This document shows positions 17,359 to 25,007 of a stretch of DNA of 64,000 nucleotides, in pieces. The notes beneath the pieces were generated by a model. It saw nothing but the letters and a program-made list of their open reading frames with translations. It was not told the origin of the DNA and ran no database searches. Every line of letters starts with the position of its first letter. The stretch's first letter is position 1. The stretch comes from Desulfobacterales bacterium (lineage in GTDB: Bacteria; Desulfobacterota; Desulfobulbia; Desulfobulbales; JAGXFP01): the NCBI GenBank assembly GCA_024637225.1, contig JAGXFP010000034.1:1-64000 (forward strand), read 5' to 3'. The position numbers and the translations under genes were made by a program.

Positions 17359-17708
17359 CCCTGATGGGAGGCAAATTTCTTTGCCCCTTCCCTTCTGCTG
17401 CAGCACAGCCATGCCTGTAATAAAGGCTTCCGCACGAATCACTAATAAATGGCGCAAATATTTTTGCACCCCTTCGGCGGGATCCTGAGAAGGAAATTGA
17501 CCGCTATTCAGCCAATGATATCGACATGTTACCGAATACGGCAGAGGACTGGCATAACAGTTGCTATATAAACATTCAGAAAAGATTTTTTGTCGAGAGT
17601 GTGAAATATGAAGAATTCGCAAAACTCGAAATCGATCACCCCGGCAACAATAGATCAATTCAAATGGCGCCGCCCATCTTCGCGGCTTTTTTGCGAGAAC
17701 GACGAATA

Positions 17709-18095
17709 TTGAAGAAACACATTCTACTGCTTGAAAGCGAACAGGGGATGGAACGCATTCTGACCCTGTTATTGAAACAGGCCAACTTCAGGGTGAGCCG
17801 CTGCCGGAAGGGGGAATCCCTGCTGGACGGAACCGATGCGGGAACAGTTCTGTTCGGCGAATCCGACCTGTTGATCATCGATATGGCGGAGAGGGGATGC
17901 GAAGGAAACAGACTATTGCGCAAGTTAAAGACAGCCCGAAGTGTGCCGCCGATGATCCTGATCACTCCTTACGGCAATGAGGCGTTGCTCGAAAGGGGTG
18001 GCGGTCCCGATTCCGCCATTGTTCTCTATGCGCCCTTTGAATCGGCGGAACTGATGGACTGCATCGCCCGGGCTATCGATAAAAAATCAGATTAA
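17709..18095 (+). CDS. Degenerate receiver-domain protein
   Basis: About 128 residues with the alternating strand/helix pattern of a CheY-type receiver: KKHILLLESEQGMERIL, LLIIDMAERGCEGNRLL, PPMILITPYGNE and VLYAPFESAELMDCI. The phospho-acceptor Asp (LLIID) is kept, but the acidic metal pair is reduced to ESE and the conserved Lys before the last helix is replaced (YAPF), so it may be phosphorylation-independent. The TTG at 17709 is chosen because the fold begins there; an ATG at 17526 in the same frame would add 61 residues without similarity to the fold. It follows a kinase/regulator pair and precedes the seleno-rhodanese gene. Confidence 0.55.
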   Translation: MKKHILLLESEQGMERILTLLLKQANFRVSRCRKGESLLDGTDAGTVLFGESDLLIIDMAERGCEGNRLLRKLKTARSVPPMILITPYGNEALLERGGGPDSAIVLYAPFESAELMDCIARAIDKKSD

Positions 18096-18108
18096 ACAAG
18101 TTTAAAAA

Positions 18109-18152
18109 TGATGGTCTCGCAATCTCTTTTTAAGCTTTTACGACGCCATCGA
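18109..18152. repeat. Minimal family C inverted repeat (C4)
   Basis: TGATGGTCTCGCAA and CGACGCCATCGA are imperfect inverted copies of the family C ends separated by an 18-base T-rich spacer. This looks like an internally deleted element that now forms a hairpin 34 bases before the seleno-rhodanese start. It could act as a weak terminator for the preceding gene. Confidence 0.5.
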
Positions 18153-18185
18153 GAATAACATACAACAAAAACCAAGGAGGAAATC

Positions 18186-19499
18186 ATGCAGCTCAAAAAA
18201 ATGATGTTGTCCATTCCGATCTTCCTGTGCGCCAGTCTCCTGGTCACAGCGGGACCGACAGCAAGCCATGCCGCGGTTGATTCGACCAACCAGAGTGTTG
18301 CCCAGACGGAAGGGGCCGTGGCCAAGGGTAAAATTCTCGGCAAATCCAACAAGGCCGGGACCATTACCATCGAGGACAAGAAACTCGGCACGGTGATGAT
18401 CAAGTTCACCGACGATACCCAGGGCCTGGAACATGCCCAAAAAGGCGAGGCGGCGATCATCAATTTCACGGTCGCGGGCAAGGATAAAATCGCCACCGTG
18501 ATCAAGCCCAAACTGGCCAAACTGCCCCCGGGCGTTATCGAGATCAGCCCGGATGATCTTGCCGGGATAATCGCCGGCGGCAAAGACTATGTCCTGATCG
18601 ACTCCCGACCGGGCAAACCATACAATGCCGGCCACATTGCCAACGCGATCTCCATGCCGGTGGAAAAATTCAAGAAGGAAGGCGCCACCCTGCTGGCCCA
18701 GGACAACAAGGATAAACTTCTGATTTTTTATTGCGGGGGCCCCACCTGAGGCATGAGTTCCAGCTCCGCCGGTCTGGCGGCAAAAATGGGTTACAGCAAT
18801 ATCAAGGTAATGCTCCAGGGTACTCCCGGCTGGGAGAAATCCGGGCGGCTCCTTTTCGCAAGCACCGACTTTGTCCAAAACGGCAATATAGTCCTGGTTG
18901 ATCTCCGCTCTATAAAAGAGGCCGCCAAGGGCCATATTCCCCGGGCGGTCAACATCCCCCTGGCCGAGCTTGAAGACGCCGAATACGATTTCCCGGCCAT
19001 GAGATCCCAGGCCCCGGTGGTGCTCTACGGCAGCGAAGCCGAGGTCCGGGAAGGCGCCGAAATCGTTAAGGATTGGGGATACAAGACCGTGGTTGCAGTC
19101 AACGGCGGGTTTAAGGGCTGGCAGGCGGCGGGCAACCAGATCGCCCAAGGTCCACTCGGCTCGGAAATCACCTGGAAATATAAGCCCGGCAAAGGCGAGG
19201 TCGGCATCGAGGAATTCAAGAATGTGCTGGCCGGCAAGGTTGCCGACAAGGTTATTCTTGACGTTCGGGGCCCGGAGGAAACATCGACGGGCATGTTTGT
19301 TGACGCGATCAATATCCCCCTTGACCAGATCGAAAATAGAATCGCCGAGCTCCCCCGGGATAAAGAGTTTCTGATTCACTGCTCAACCGGGGCCAGGGCG
19401 GATATGGCGGTCAAGGCCCTTAATAAAGCGGGCATGAAGGCCAGGTGCCTGGTCGCCAATATCGAATGTGAGGACGGCGAGTGTGAAATAGAAGAATAA
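18186..19499 (+). CDS. Exported triple-rhodanese selenoprotein (in-frame UGA = Sec188)
   Basis: A 437-residue protein if the in-frame TGA at 18747-18749 is read as selenocysteine; otherwise it would break into two pieces in the same frame. An AGGAGG site precedes the ATG. A signal peptide (about 1-30) is followed by a small beta domain (about 38-105) and three rhodanese domains (about 118-215, 225-320, 335-430). In the first, the active loop reads FYCGGPT-Sec-GMS: the usual Cys (183) is kept and Sec replaces the second Cys of the C-x4-C type loop. Domain two lost its catalytic Cys (VVLYGSEAE). Domain three has a normal loop, HCSTGAR, with Cys399. Both halves carry rhodanese sequence on either side of the UGA, which argues against a true stop. 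A periplasmic sulfur- or selenium-transfer or redox role is inferred. Confidence 0.85.
18747..18780 (+). promoter_or_regulatory. SECIS-like element downstream of UGA codon
   Basis: Starting 16 bases after the TGA, CCGCC and GGCGG form a perfect five-pair stem closing the five-base loop GGTCT. The apical loop of the well-studied Escherichia coli fdhF SECIS element contains the same GGUCU, with the G and U contacted by SelB. The distance from UGA to loop is within the range known for bacterial elements. This supports the UGA being decoded as selenocysteine. Confidence 0.75.
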
Positions 19500-19523
19500 A
19501 CCGCTAATATACTCAACTTGTAT

Positions 19524-19540
19524 GCCCAGACAGCCTGGGC
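19524..19540 (+). terminator. Hairpin after the seleno-rhodanese gene
   Basis: GCCCAG and CTGGGC form a six-pair stem with loop ACAGC, 24 bases after the stop codon. No T run follows, so intrinsic termination is doubtful. It is followed by two tandem copies of CCGGTTCAGG. Confidence 0.35.
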
Positions 19541-19927
19541 CGGTTCAGGCCGGTTCAGGCTGACCTTTATGTAATCACCCAACCGGCAAGGGGAAGTCCG
19601 GATTCGAAATAAAAATAAATTTCATCGAGTCAACAACGATAAACCGCCCCACTGAAATAACCGTTTTTAATTTTTTCACCGACTCCCCGGTCCCCGGATA
19701 TACTCAAAAAAGTACCGGTAAGGATCTGTCAACCCGGGATCCAGATTTTCGCTCTGGGGTCGGAAAGCGAATTCACCCCTCTCTTTCTTCAGCTGGACAC
19801 CAAATCTTTCGAGAAATCCGCCGCAACCTCCAATTTGCAGACAGGCACCGCTGCCGACTTTTTGTACTTCATTGCGAAGAGCAAATTGACGAAACAATCC
19901 AGTGCTTTTAAGTAGCCAGGTTTTCCT

Positions 19928-19982
19928 GGATTGCTTCGCTACGCAAGCAATGACTTGATTTTTGACTTTTTGCGACGCCATT
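19928..19982. repeat. Repeat family C fragment with GCTTCGCTACGC block (C5)
   Basis: GACTTTTTGCGACGCCATT is a family C right end. The preceding block GGATTGCTTCGCTACGC...GACTTGATTTTTGA recurs at 53128-53165 in front of gspD. The rest of the gap 19500-20114 holds no convincing gene; a 101-residue minus-strand frame (19676-19981) includes this repeat and is unlikely to be real. Confidence 0.55.
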
Positions 19983-20114
19983 CATTACTTTTAGGACCAG
20001 CGGTTTTGAAAATTCAGACGATTAATGCTTGACATGATTTGCCGTTCAGGGGAAAAGTCAGGGCTGAATAAATTCAGGCCGGGACCCACCTCTAACAGCT
20101 CCTAAGGAAAGACA

Positions 20115-21101
20115 TTGGACAGCGACAGAACCAAAAAAATCAAAGCGGCTTTTACGAAATTCCCCACCACCAGGATCCTCGTGATCGGCGATATAATCAT
20201 CGACCACTTTATCTGGGGGTCGGTAAGCCGGATATCGCCGGAGGCACCCGTGCCGGTGGTTAATGTGACCGGGGAGAATCTCCTTTTGGGGGGGGCGGCA
20301 AACGTCCTGAACAATATCTATGCCCTGGGCGGCAAAGCTACTCTCTGCGGCCTGATCGGCCAGGATATCATGGGCGATCATCTCCTTGATTTGATCGAAA
20401 AGCTCGGCTCCTCCACCGCCGGTATTATCAGAACCGCTAATCGCCCGACCACCAAGAAAACCCGGATAATCGCGCAGCATCAGCAGGTGGTAAGATTCGA
20501 CCGGGAAAAAACCGGCGCCCCGCAAAAAGAAAATCTTGATACCATGCTGACCTTTCTGGAAAAAAATATCTCATCCTTTCAGGCCGTAATCGTTTCCGAT
20601 TACAACAAGGGCATCATCAGCAGCGAGTTAATGGCCGCCCTGAAAAAAATAATTAAAAACCACCCGGAGATCCCGATCATTGTCGACCCGAAACCCAAAG
20701 ACCTCGAAAGATTTTCTGGAACAACGATGCTCACCCCCAACAGCCACGAGGCCGAGCTGATGGCCGACCTCGAAATCCGCGATGACCGGAGCCTTGCCGA
20801 AGCCGCCGCTTTCATCCAGGACAAACTCAAGGTTGACGCCCTTCTGATAACCAGGGGCGAGGCGGGCATGGCCCTTTTCGAGAAAGGCAAGGAGCCGTTT
20901 CTGATCCCGACCGTGGCCAAGGAGGTTTTCGACGTCACCGGCGCCGGTGACACGGTTATCGCCTCCCTGGCCCTGGCCCGGGCCGCAGGGCTTTCTCTTG
21001 AAGAAGCCGCCATCGTCGCCAATCAGGCCGCCGGAATTGTCGTAGGAAAACTGGGAACGGCCACCGCTTCCCGGGAAGAAATACTGGGGACCCTGAAATG
21101 A
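20115..21101 (+). CDS. hldE1: D-glycero-beta-D-manno-heptose-7-phosphate kinase
   Basis: A 328-residue PfkB-family sugar kinase corresponding to the kinase half of HldE (RfaE domain I), which phosphorylates heptose-7-phosphate on the way to ADP-heptose. Motifs: the first PfkB signature region NLLLGGAANVLNNIYALGG near residue 55, VIVSDYNKGI near 160, and the second signature DVTGAGDTVIASLALA with catalytic Asp near 275. The nucleotidyltransferase half is absent, so that step must be encoded elsewhere. The start is TTG at 20115 with AAGGAAAG upstream. The stop overlaps the yicC start (ATGA). The product feeds the heptosyltransferase encoded at 4828-5886. Confidence 0.88.
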   Translation: MDSDRTKKIKAAFTKFPTTRILVIGDIIIDHFIWGSVSRISPEAPVPVVNVTGENLLLGGAANVLNNIYALGGKATLCGLIGQDIMGDHLLDLIEKLGSSTAGIIRTANRPTTKKTRIIAQHQQVVRFDREKTGAPQKENLDTMLTFLEKNISSFQAVIVSDYNKGIISSELMAALKKIIKNHPEIPIIVDPKPKDLERFSGTTMLTPNSHEAELMADLEIRDDRSLAEAAAFIQDKLKVDALLITRGEAGMALFEKGKEPFLIPTVAKEVFDVTGAGDTVIASLALARAAGLSLEEAAIVANQAAGIVVGKLGTATASREEILGTLK

Positions 21102-21985
21102 GCAGACCGCTAAGCATGACCTCCTTCGGAAGGGGGCAGCATACCGCCAACTCCAGAACCTGGACCGTTGAAATCAGGTCGGTCAACCATCGCTTCTGCG
21201 ATATAAAGATCCGGTTGCCGCGCAAGTACGGCGCCCTGGAGGAGCGGATCAAAAAAGAGATTGCCGCCTCTTACGGCAGGGGTCATGTCGAAGTGAATAT
21301 CGGCTACAGCGGCGAGGAGGAAGGCGCCGTATTGCTCAAGACCGATCTCGCTTTGGCCCGGCAGTATCACAACTGCCTGACGGAACTTAACGACGAACTT
21401 GGCCTGAATTCTTCTCCGGACCTGGCCATGATCGCCGACTACAAAGAGGTGATTTCCTCGGAGGATCGTGAAGAAAACCTTGACCAGACCTGGTCGGAGG
21501 GGATCAAGCCGGCCCTGGCCACCGCTCTCGACGAGTGCCTGAAGATGCGGGGAACCGAAGGCGCCTATTTGAAAAAAGACCTTTTGGAACGCTTGACGAT
21601 TATTACCGAAACCGCCGGCAAAATAGAGCTGATGATCCCCGATTTAATCGAAGAAAAGAAAATCTCTCTCGAGGAGCGCCTGAAGGAGATTCTTAACAGT
21701 TATGAGCTCGATCAAACCAGGCTGGCTCAGGAAGTGGCAGTGATAATCGACAAGGCGGATGTAACCGAAGAGCTGGTTCGCCTGAAAAGCCATATCGCCC
21801 AGTTTGAAAAATTCCTCGACCTGGACGAGCCGGCCGGCCGGCGCCTCGATTTTCTGCTTCAGGAATTCCTGAGGGAGATCAACACCCTCGCCTCAAAAAT
21901 AACCAGTGCCGAAGTTGCCTATCTGGCTGTAGAGATCAAGAATGAATTGGAAAAGATGCGCGAACAGGTGCAAAACCTTGAATAA
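21098..21985 (+). CDS. yicC: YicC-family endoribonuclease
   Basis: A 295-residue protein matching the YicC/YloC family. N-terminal landmarks are MTSFGRGQ and VEIRSVNHRFCDIKIRLPR; the C-terminal DUF1732 part has EEKKISLEERL, DKADVTEELVRLKSHI, GRRLDFLLQEFLREINTLASK and the terminal EKMREQVQNLE. Family members are RNases acting in RNA turnover. It starts inside the stop of the heptose kinase gene. In many genomes yicC precedes remA/gmk, as here, although a partial family A repeat (21993-22077) lies between yicC and remA. Confidence 0.93.
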   Translation: MSRPLSMTSFGRGQHTANSRTWTVEIRSVNHRFCDIKIRLPRKYGALEERIKKEIAASYGRGHVEVNIGYSGEEEGAVLLKTDLALARQYHNCLTELNDELGLNSSPDLAMIADYKEVISSEDREENLDQTWSEGIKPALATALDECLKMRGTEGAYLKKDLLERLTIITETAGKIELMIPDLIEEKKISLEERLKEILNSYELDQTRLAQEVAVIIDKADVTEELVRLKSHIAQFEKFLDLDEPAGRRLDFLLQEFLREINTLASKITSAEVAYLAVEIKNELEKMREQVQNLE

Positions 21986-21992
21986 GCCGCAG

Positions 21993-22077
21993 CAAATTAA
22001 AGCTGAGTTGAGCAGCTTGTCTGCTGTTGCCCTTTAGGGTGCAAACGAAACTTATGCCCTGTAAGGGTTACGGCATA
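21993..22077 (-). repeat. Interspersed repeat family A, copy A3 (inverted, partial)
   Basis: TTAAAGCTGAGTTGAGCAGC, TTGCCCTTTAGGGTGCAAAC and GAAACTTATG reproduce the back half of family A in reverse orientation. It lies in the yicC-remA gap (21986-22160) and lacks the GGAGG front block. Confidence 0.7.
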
Positions 22078-22160
22078 TTCGCGCCGAAACGCCAATCCTG
22101 TATAAATGGCCGGGCGGGAAGGATTGTGAGTATTCAAATATTTTTTCGCGCCCCAGATGG

Positions 22161-22445
22161 ATGAACAAAGTGGACCAGCGTTTAATCAATATCGGTTTCG
22201 GTAATTCGGTGGTGGCCGGCCGGGTAATCGCCGTGGTCAATCCCAAGTCTTCGCCGATGAAAAAGCTTAAGGACGAGGCCCGGGACCAGAAAAGGATCAT
22301 TGACGTTACCGAGGGGCGAAGAACCCGCTCCATCATCATTACCGACAGCAACCACGTCATCCTGTCCTCGGTACAGGCGGAAACCCTGACCCAGCGTTTT
22401 GCGACCCATTCGGTTTCAGAACAGATCAGCGGGGAGGAAAGCTGA
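22161..22445 (+). CDS. remA: RemA-like DUF370 protein
   Basis: A 94-residue protein of the DUF370/RemA family. It begins with a short extension and then [20 protein letters not shown], continues [21 protein letters not shown], and has [21 protein letters not shown], the family core in full. In Bacillus RemA is a ring-forming DNA-binding activator of biofilm genes; in proteobacteria its role is less clear. Its stop overlaps the gmk start (TGATGG), the common yicC-remA-gmk arrangement. Confidence 0.88.
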   Translation: MNKVDQRLINIGFGNSVVAGRVIAVVNPKSSPMKKLKDEARDQKRIIDVTEGRRTRSIIITDSNHVILSSVQAETLTQRFATHSVSEQISGEES

Positions 22446-23062
22446 TGGCCGAAGGACGGCTTTACATTGTCTCGGCGCCGTCCGGGACCGGCAAAACGAC
22501 CATCCTCAAAAAGCTGATGACCGAGCTGCCCGCCCTGACTTTTTCGGTGTCGCACACCACCCGGCCTCCCCGTGAAAACGAAAATGACGGCCGGGACTAC
22601 CATTTCGTCAAAAAAACGGAGTTCGGCAGGATGCGAGAAAACGGAGAATTCCTCGAATCCGCCGAGGTGCACGGCAATCTCTACGGCACCGCCCTGGGGG
22701 CGGTGGTCGAGCAACTGGCCGCCGGCACCGATGTCATTCTTGACATCGACGTGCAGGGCGCCGCCCAGGTCAAGCAGAGCAAAAAAATCGAACCGGTAAC
22801 CATTTTCATCGTCCCACCCACGATGAGCGAACTGGAAAGAAGGCTCAGCGGACGGGGCACCGACAGTTCGGAAACCATCCGCTTGCGCCTTGATAATGCC
22901 GCGGCGGAGATGGCCGGCATGGAGGCTTACGACCATGTGATCGTCAACGACGAACTCGGCGAAGCACTCGAAATGGTCAAGGCGGTAATCCTGGCGCAAA
23001 GAAGCCGGGCCAGAAGAACCCGGAATGGCTCGCCGATCCCCGCCTTGTCGGCCACGGCCTGA
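22445..23062 (+). CDS. gmk: Guanylate kinase
   Basis: Converts GMP to GDP with ATP. The 205-residue sequence has the P-loop SAPSGTGKTT near residue 8, the GMP-binding segment FSVSHTTRPPRENENDGRDYHFV near residue 32-55, ILDIDVQGAAQ near 97 and the lid RLRLDNAAAEM. Length is normal. It is part of the yicC-remA-gmk string and lies 5 bases before rlmB. Confidence 0.96.
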   Translation: MAEGRLYIVSAPSGTGKTTILKKLMTELPALTFSVSHTTRPPRENENDGRDYHFVKKTEFGRMRENGEFLESAEVHGNLYGTALGAVVEQLAAGTDVILDIDVQGAAQVKQSKKIEPVTIFIVPPTMSELERRLSGRGTDSSETIRLRLDNAAAEMAGMEAYDHVIVNDELGEALEMVKAVILAQRSRARRTRNGSPIPALSATA

Positions 23063-23067
23063 ACCAG

Positions 23068-23805
23068 ATGGCCGATTCGCGCGACATCATCATCTGGGGT
23101 ATCCATCCCGTTCTCGAAATACTGCACAGCGCCCCCCGGCAGGTCAAGGCCCTGTCCATCCAAACCGGCGCCCGCCATAAACTGCGGGAAGTCATTGAAC
23201 TCGCCGAAAAAAGCGGCCTCACCATCGAATCCGTCACCAAAATCAGCATCCCGGGGGAAGCCGGGGCCAACCACCAGGGCGTAGTCGCCGTAATAAAAGA
23301 AAATTACTTCGTCGATTTTGAAGAACTGATCGGGAAGGAACCGGATTTAGTGGTGGCGCTGGACTCGATCAGCGATCCCCACAACCTGGGAGCGATCATC
23401 CGGTCGGCCGCCGCCGCCGGGGCCACCGGCATCCTGATTCCCAAGGATCGGGCTGCGCAAATTACCGGCACCGTGGTCAAGGTAGCGGCCGGAGCACTGG
23501 CCCATCTGAAAATATGCCGGGTCACCAATCTGGCTGAATCCCTGGCCCGTCTCAAGGATCGGGGCTTCTGGATATTCGGCGCCGTCGGCGAAAGCAGCGA
23601 AACCATTTACGAAGCCGATTTCTCGGGGCCGACCTGTCTGGTTATTGGTTCGGAAGGCAAGGGAATCCGCCCCCTGGTCCGGAAGCAGTGCGATTTTCTG
23701 GTTAAAATCCCCATGAAAAAAACGATTAACTCCTTGAACGCATCGGTAGCGGCGGGTATTATACTTTTCGAAATCGTCCGGCAGAAAGAAGTGGGCAAAA
23801 AATGA
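23068..23805 (+). CDS. rlmB: 23S rRNA (guanosine-2'-O-)-methyltransferase RlmB
   Basis: A 245-residue SPOUT-class methyltransferase. An N-terminal substrate-binding domain begins IIWGIHPVLEIL; the catalytic domain shows LVVALDSISDPHNLGAIIRSAAAAG (motif 1), CLVIGSEGKGIRPLV (motif 2) and KIPMKKTINSLNASVAAGI (motif 3), which form the knotted S-adenosylmethionine site. RlmB modifies G2251 of 23S rRNA; other TrmH-group enzymes are similar. It follows gmk closely and is likely co-transcribed. Confidence 0.9.
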   Translation: MADSRDIIIWGIHPVLEILHSAPRQVKALSIQTGARHKLREVIELAEKSGLTIESVTKISIPGEAGANHQGVVAVIKENYFVDFEELIGKEPDLVVALDSISDPHNLGAIIRSAAAAGATGILIPKDRAAQITGTVVKVAAGALAHLKICRVTNLAESLARLKDRGFWIFGAVGESSETIYEADFSGPTCLVIGSEGKGIRPLVRKQCDFLVKIPMKKTINSLNASVAAGIILFEIVRQKEVGKK

Positions 23806-23835
23806 AAAACATCAGACAGTTCAAGGCATTTTTTT

Positions 23836-24540
23836 ATGGGTTTGAAAAGCAGTGAAAGGCTTGTCTCGCTGGTCAGCCTCTGTATCGGCACAGTCGTCCT
23901 CTTAAGCGGGGCCGCCCCGGTTTACGGCTACACGACATCGGTGTACGAGGATTGTGTTCGCGGCAACAATGTCAAAAAAACCGTGGAGAGGGAACTGCCG
24001 GTTTTCAATATTCTGGAAATTTCCGGCGCCTTTCGGATCAATATCCGCAGCACCCAGACAAAACAGGTTGTCAGAATCAGCGGTGACGAGAACATCCTGC
24101 CCCACATCGCCACTACCACCAGCGGCAACAAGCTGCTGATCCACTCGACCAAGCCGATCTGCACTCAGATGGGAATCAGTCTGGACATATCGGTCGGCAA
24201 TCTTTACGCCCTGGTCTCTTCCGGCTCCGACAATGTTAAGGTCCATGAAATTTACGCCGACAGGTTTTCCCTGGTACTGGAAGGGGCCGGCGACATTGAA
24301 TTGACCGGCTATGCGAATAGGTTCGATGCCGATATATCGGGCAGCGGGGATCTGGAAACCAGGGGATTGAAAACCGAAGAGACAACCTTGAATATTTCGG
24401 GGACCAGCAATGCCAACGTTAACGCCGCCCAGGTGTTAAGCGTGAATATCGTCGGCATTGCCGATGTCTACTACACAGGCGATCCGGACCAGATTCACAA
24501 AGACATTCTCGGTGCCGGCACTCTGAACAAGATCGAGTGA
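23836..24540 (+). CDS. Exported GIN-domain (DUF2807) protein
   Basis: A 234-residue protein with an N-terminal hydrophobic export signal (about 12-34, LVSLCIGTVVLLSGAAPVYG) and a DUF2807/GIN domain described as an autotransporter adhesin head-like beta helix. The pattern of short strands is visible: FRINIRSTQTKQVVRISGDENILPHI, LVLEGAGDIELTG, ADISGSGDLETRG, LNISGTSNANVNA. Sec-dependent export is likely; function is unknown. It lies 30 bases after rlmB, may be read from the same message, and faces the hgcB gene tail to tail. Confidence 0.75.
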   Translation: MGLKSSERLVSLVSLCIGTVVLLSGAAPVYGYTTSVYEDCVRGNNVKKTVERELPVFNILEISGAFRINIRSTQTKQVVRISGDENILPHIATTTSGNKLLIHSTKPICTQMGISLDISVGNLYALVSSGSDNVKVHEIYADRFSLVLEGAGDIELTGYANRFDADISGSGDLETRGLKTEETTLNISGTSNANVNAAQVLSVNIVGIADVYYTGDPDQIHKDILGAGTLNKIE

Positions 24541-24556
24541 GAATACCCCCTGCGGT

Positions 24557-24844
24557 TCAGCAGCAGGTTATCGGACCTTCCTTCCCCCGGATCTCCATCC
24601 ACCACTTTTTAATCACGTAGCTTGCACAACCGACCCCCGGGGTAACGGCGATGGCGTCAACGGGACAGTTGTTGGCACAAGCCCCGCACTCCATGCAGCC
24701 GTCGCGGTCGATGATCCGGGCCTTGCGCGCCGCCACTTCAAATACCCGGTGCGGACAGACCGTTTCGCAATTACCGCAACCAATGCAGCTCTCTTCGTCA
24801 AGCGCCAAAGTGACGACCCCGCTGATATACCTGAACCCTTCCAT
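24557..24844 (-). CDS. hgcB: HgcB, ferredoxin of mercury methylation
   Basis: A 95-residue 2[4Fe-4S] ferredoxin with the two cluster motifs CIGCGNCETVCP (20-31) and CMECGACANNCP (50-61). Features that separate HgcB from ordinary ferredoxins are present: MECGAC, the invariant Cys73 in PGVGCASYVI, and the C-terminal vicinal pair Cys94-Cys95. HgcB reduces the HgcA corrinoid and its extra cysteines are thought to bind mercury. The gene lies downstream of hgcA on the same strand, separated by 163 bases that consist mainly of a family B element. Confidence 0.93.
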   Translation of the reverse strand: MEGFRYISGVVTLALDEESCIGCGNCETVCPHRVFEVAARKARIIDRDGCMECGACANNCPVDAIAVTPGVGCASYVIKKWWMEIRGKEGPITCC

Positions 24845-24865
24845 TGTTCTCGTCCTGCTTTAAAA

Positions 24866-25001
24866 CCTGAATCCGTGAGCGTTCGAAAACGTTGCAGATG
24901 CAAGCGGCAACGATGTTGATAATACCATTTTAGTATATCAACGAGTTGCCAACCCGGCAAATGCGCTAGCGGGCGCCCGTCTAAGCCGTCACGGATTCAG
25001 G
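24866..25001. repeat. MITE-like repeat family B, copy B2, between hgcA and hgcB
   Basis: A 136-base element with 13-base perfect terminal inverted repeats CCTGAATCCGTGA, flanked on both sides by TAAAA, a plausible 5-base target duplication. The interior is an imperfect palindrome: GGCAAC...GTTGATA...TATCAAC...GTTGCC. It carries no reading frame and lies wholly inside the hgcA-hgcB gap. Copies are at 7565-7691 and 37989-38259. Confidence 0.85.
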
Positions 25002-25007
25002 TAAAAT

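Noticed and set aside
18186-18749. Frameshift or pseudogene explanation for the split rhodanese gene
   Set aside because: Both halves are in the same frame with a single TGA at a Cys position and a SECIS-like hairpin follows, so readthrough as Sec explains the data better.
19676-19981. 101-residue minus-strand frame in the gap after the seleno-rhodanese gene
   Set aside because: Its first third is repeat family C sequence, it has no ribosome site and no recognisable family.
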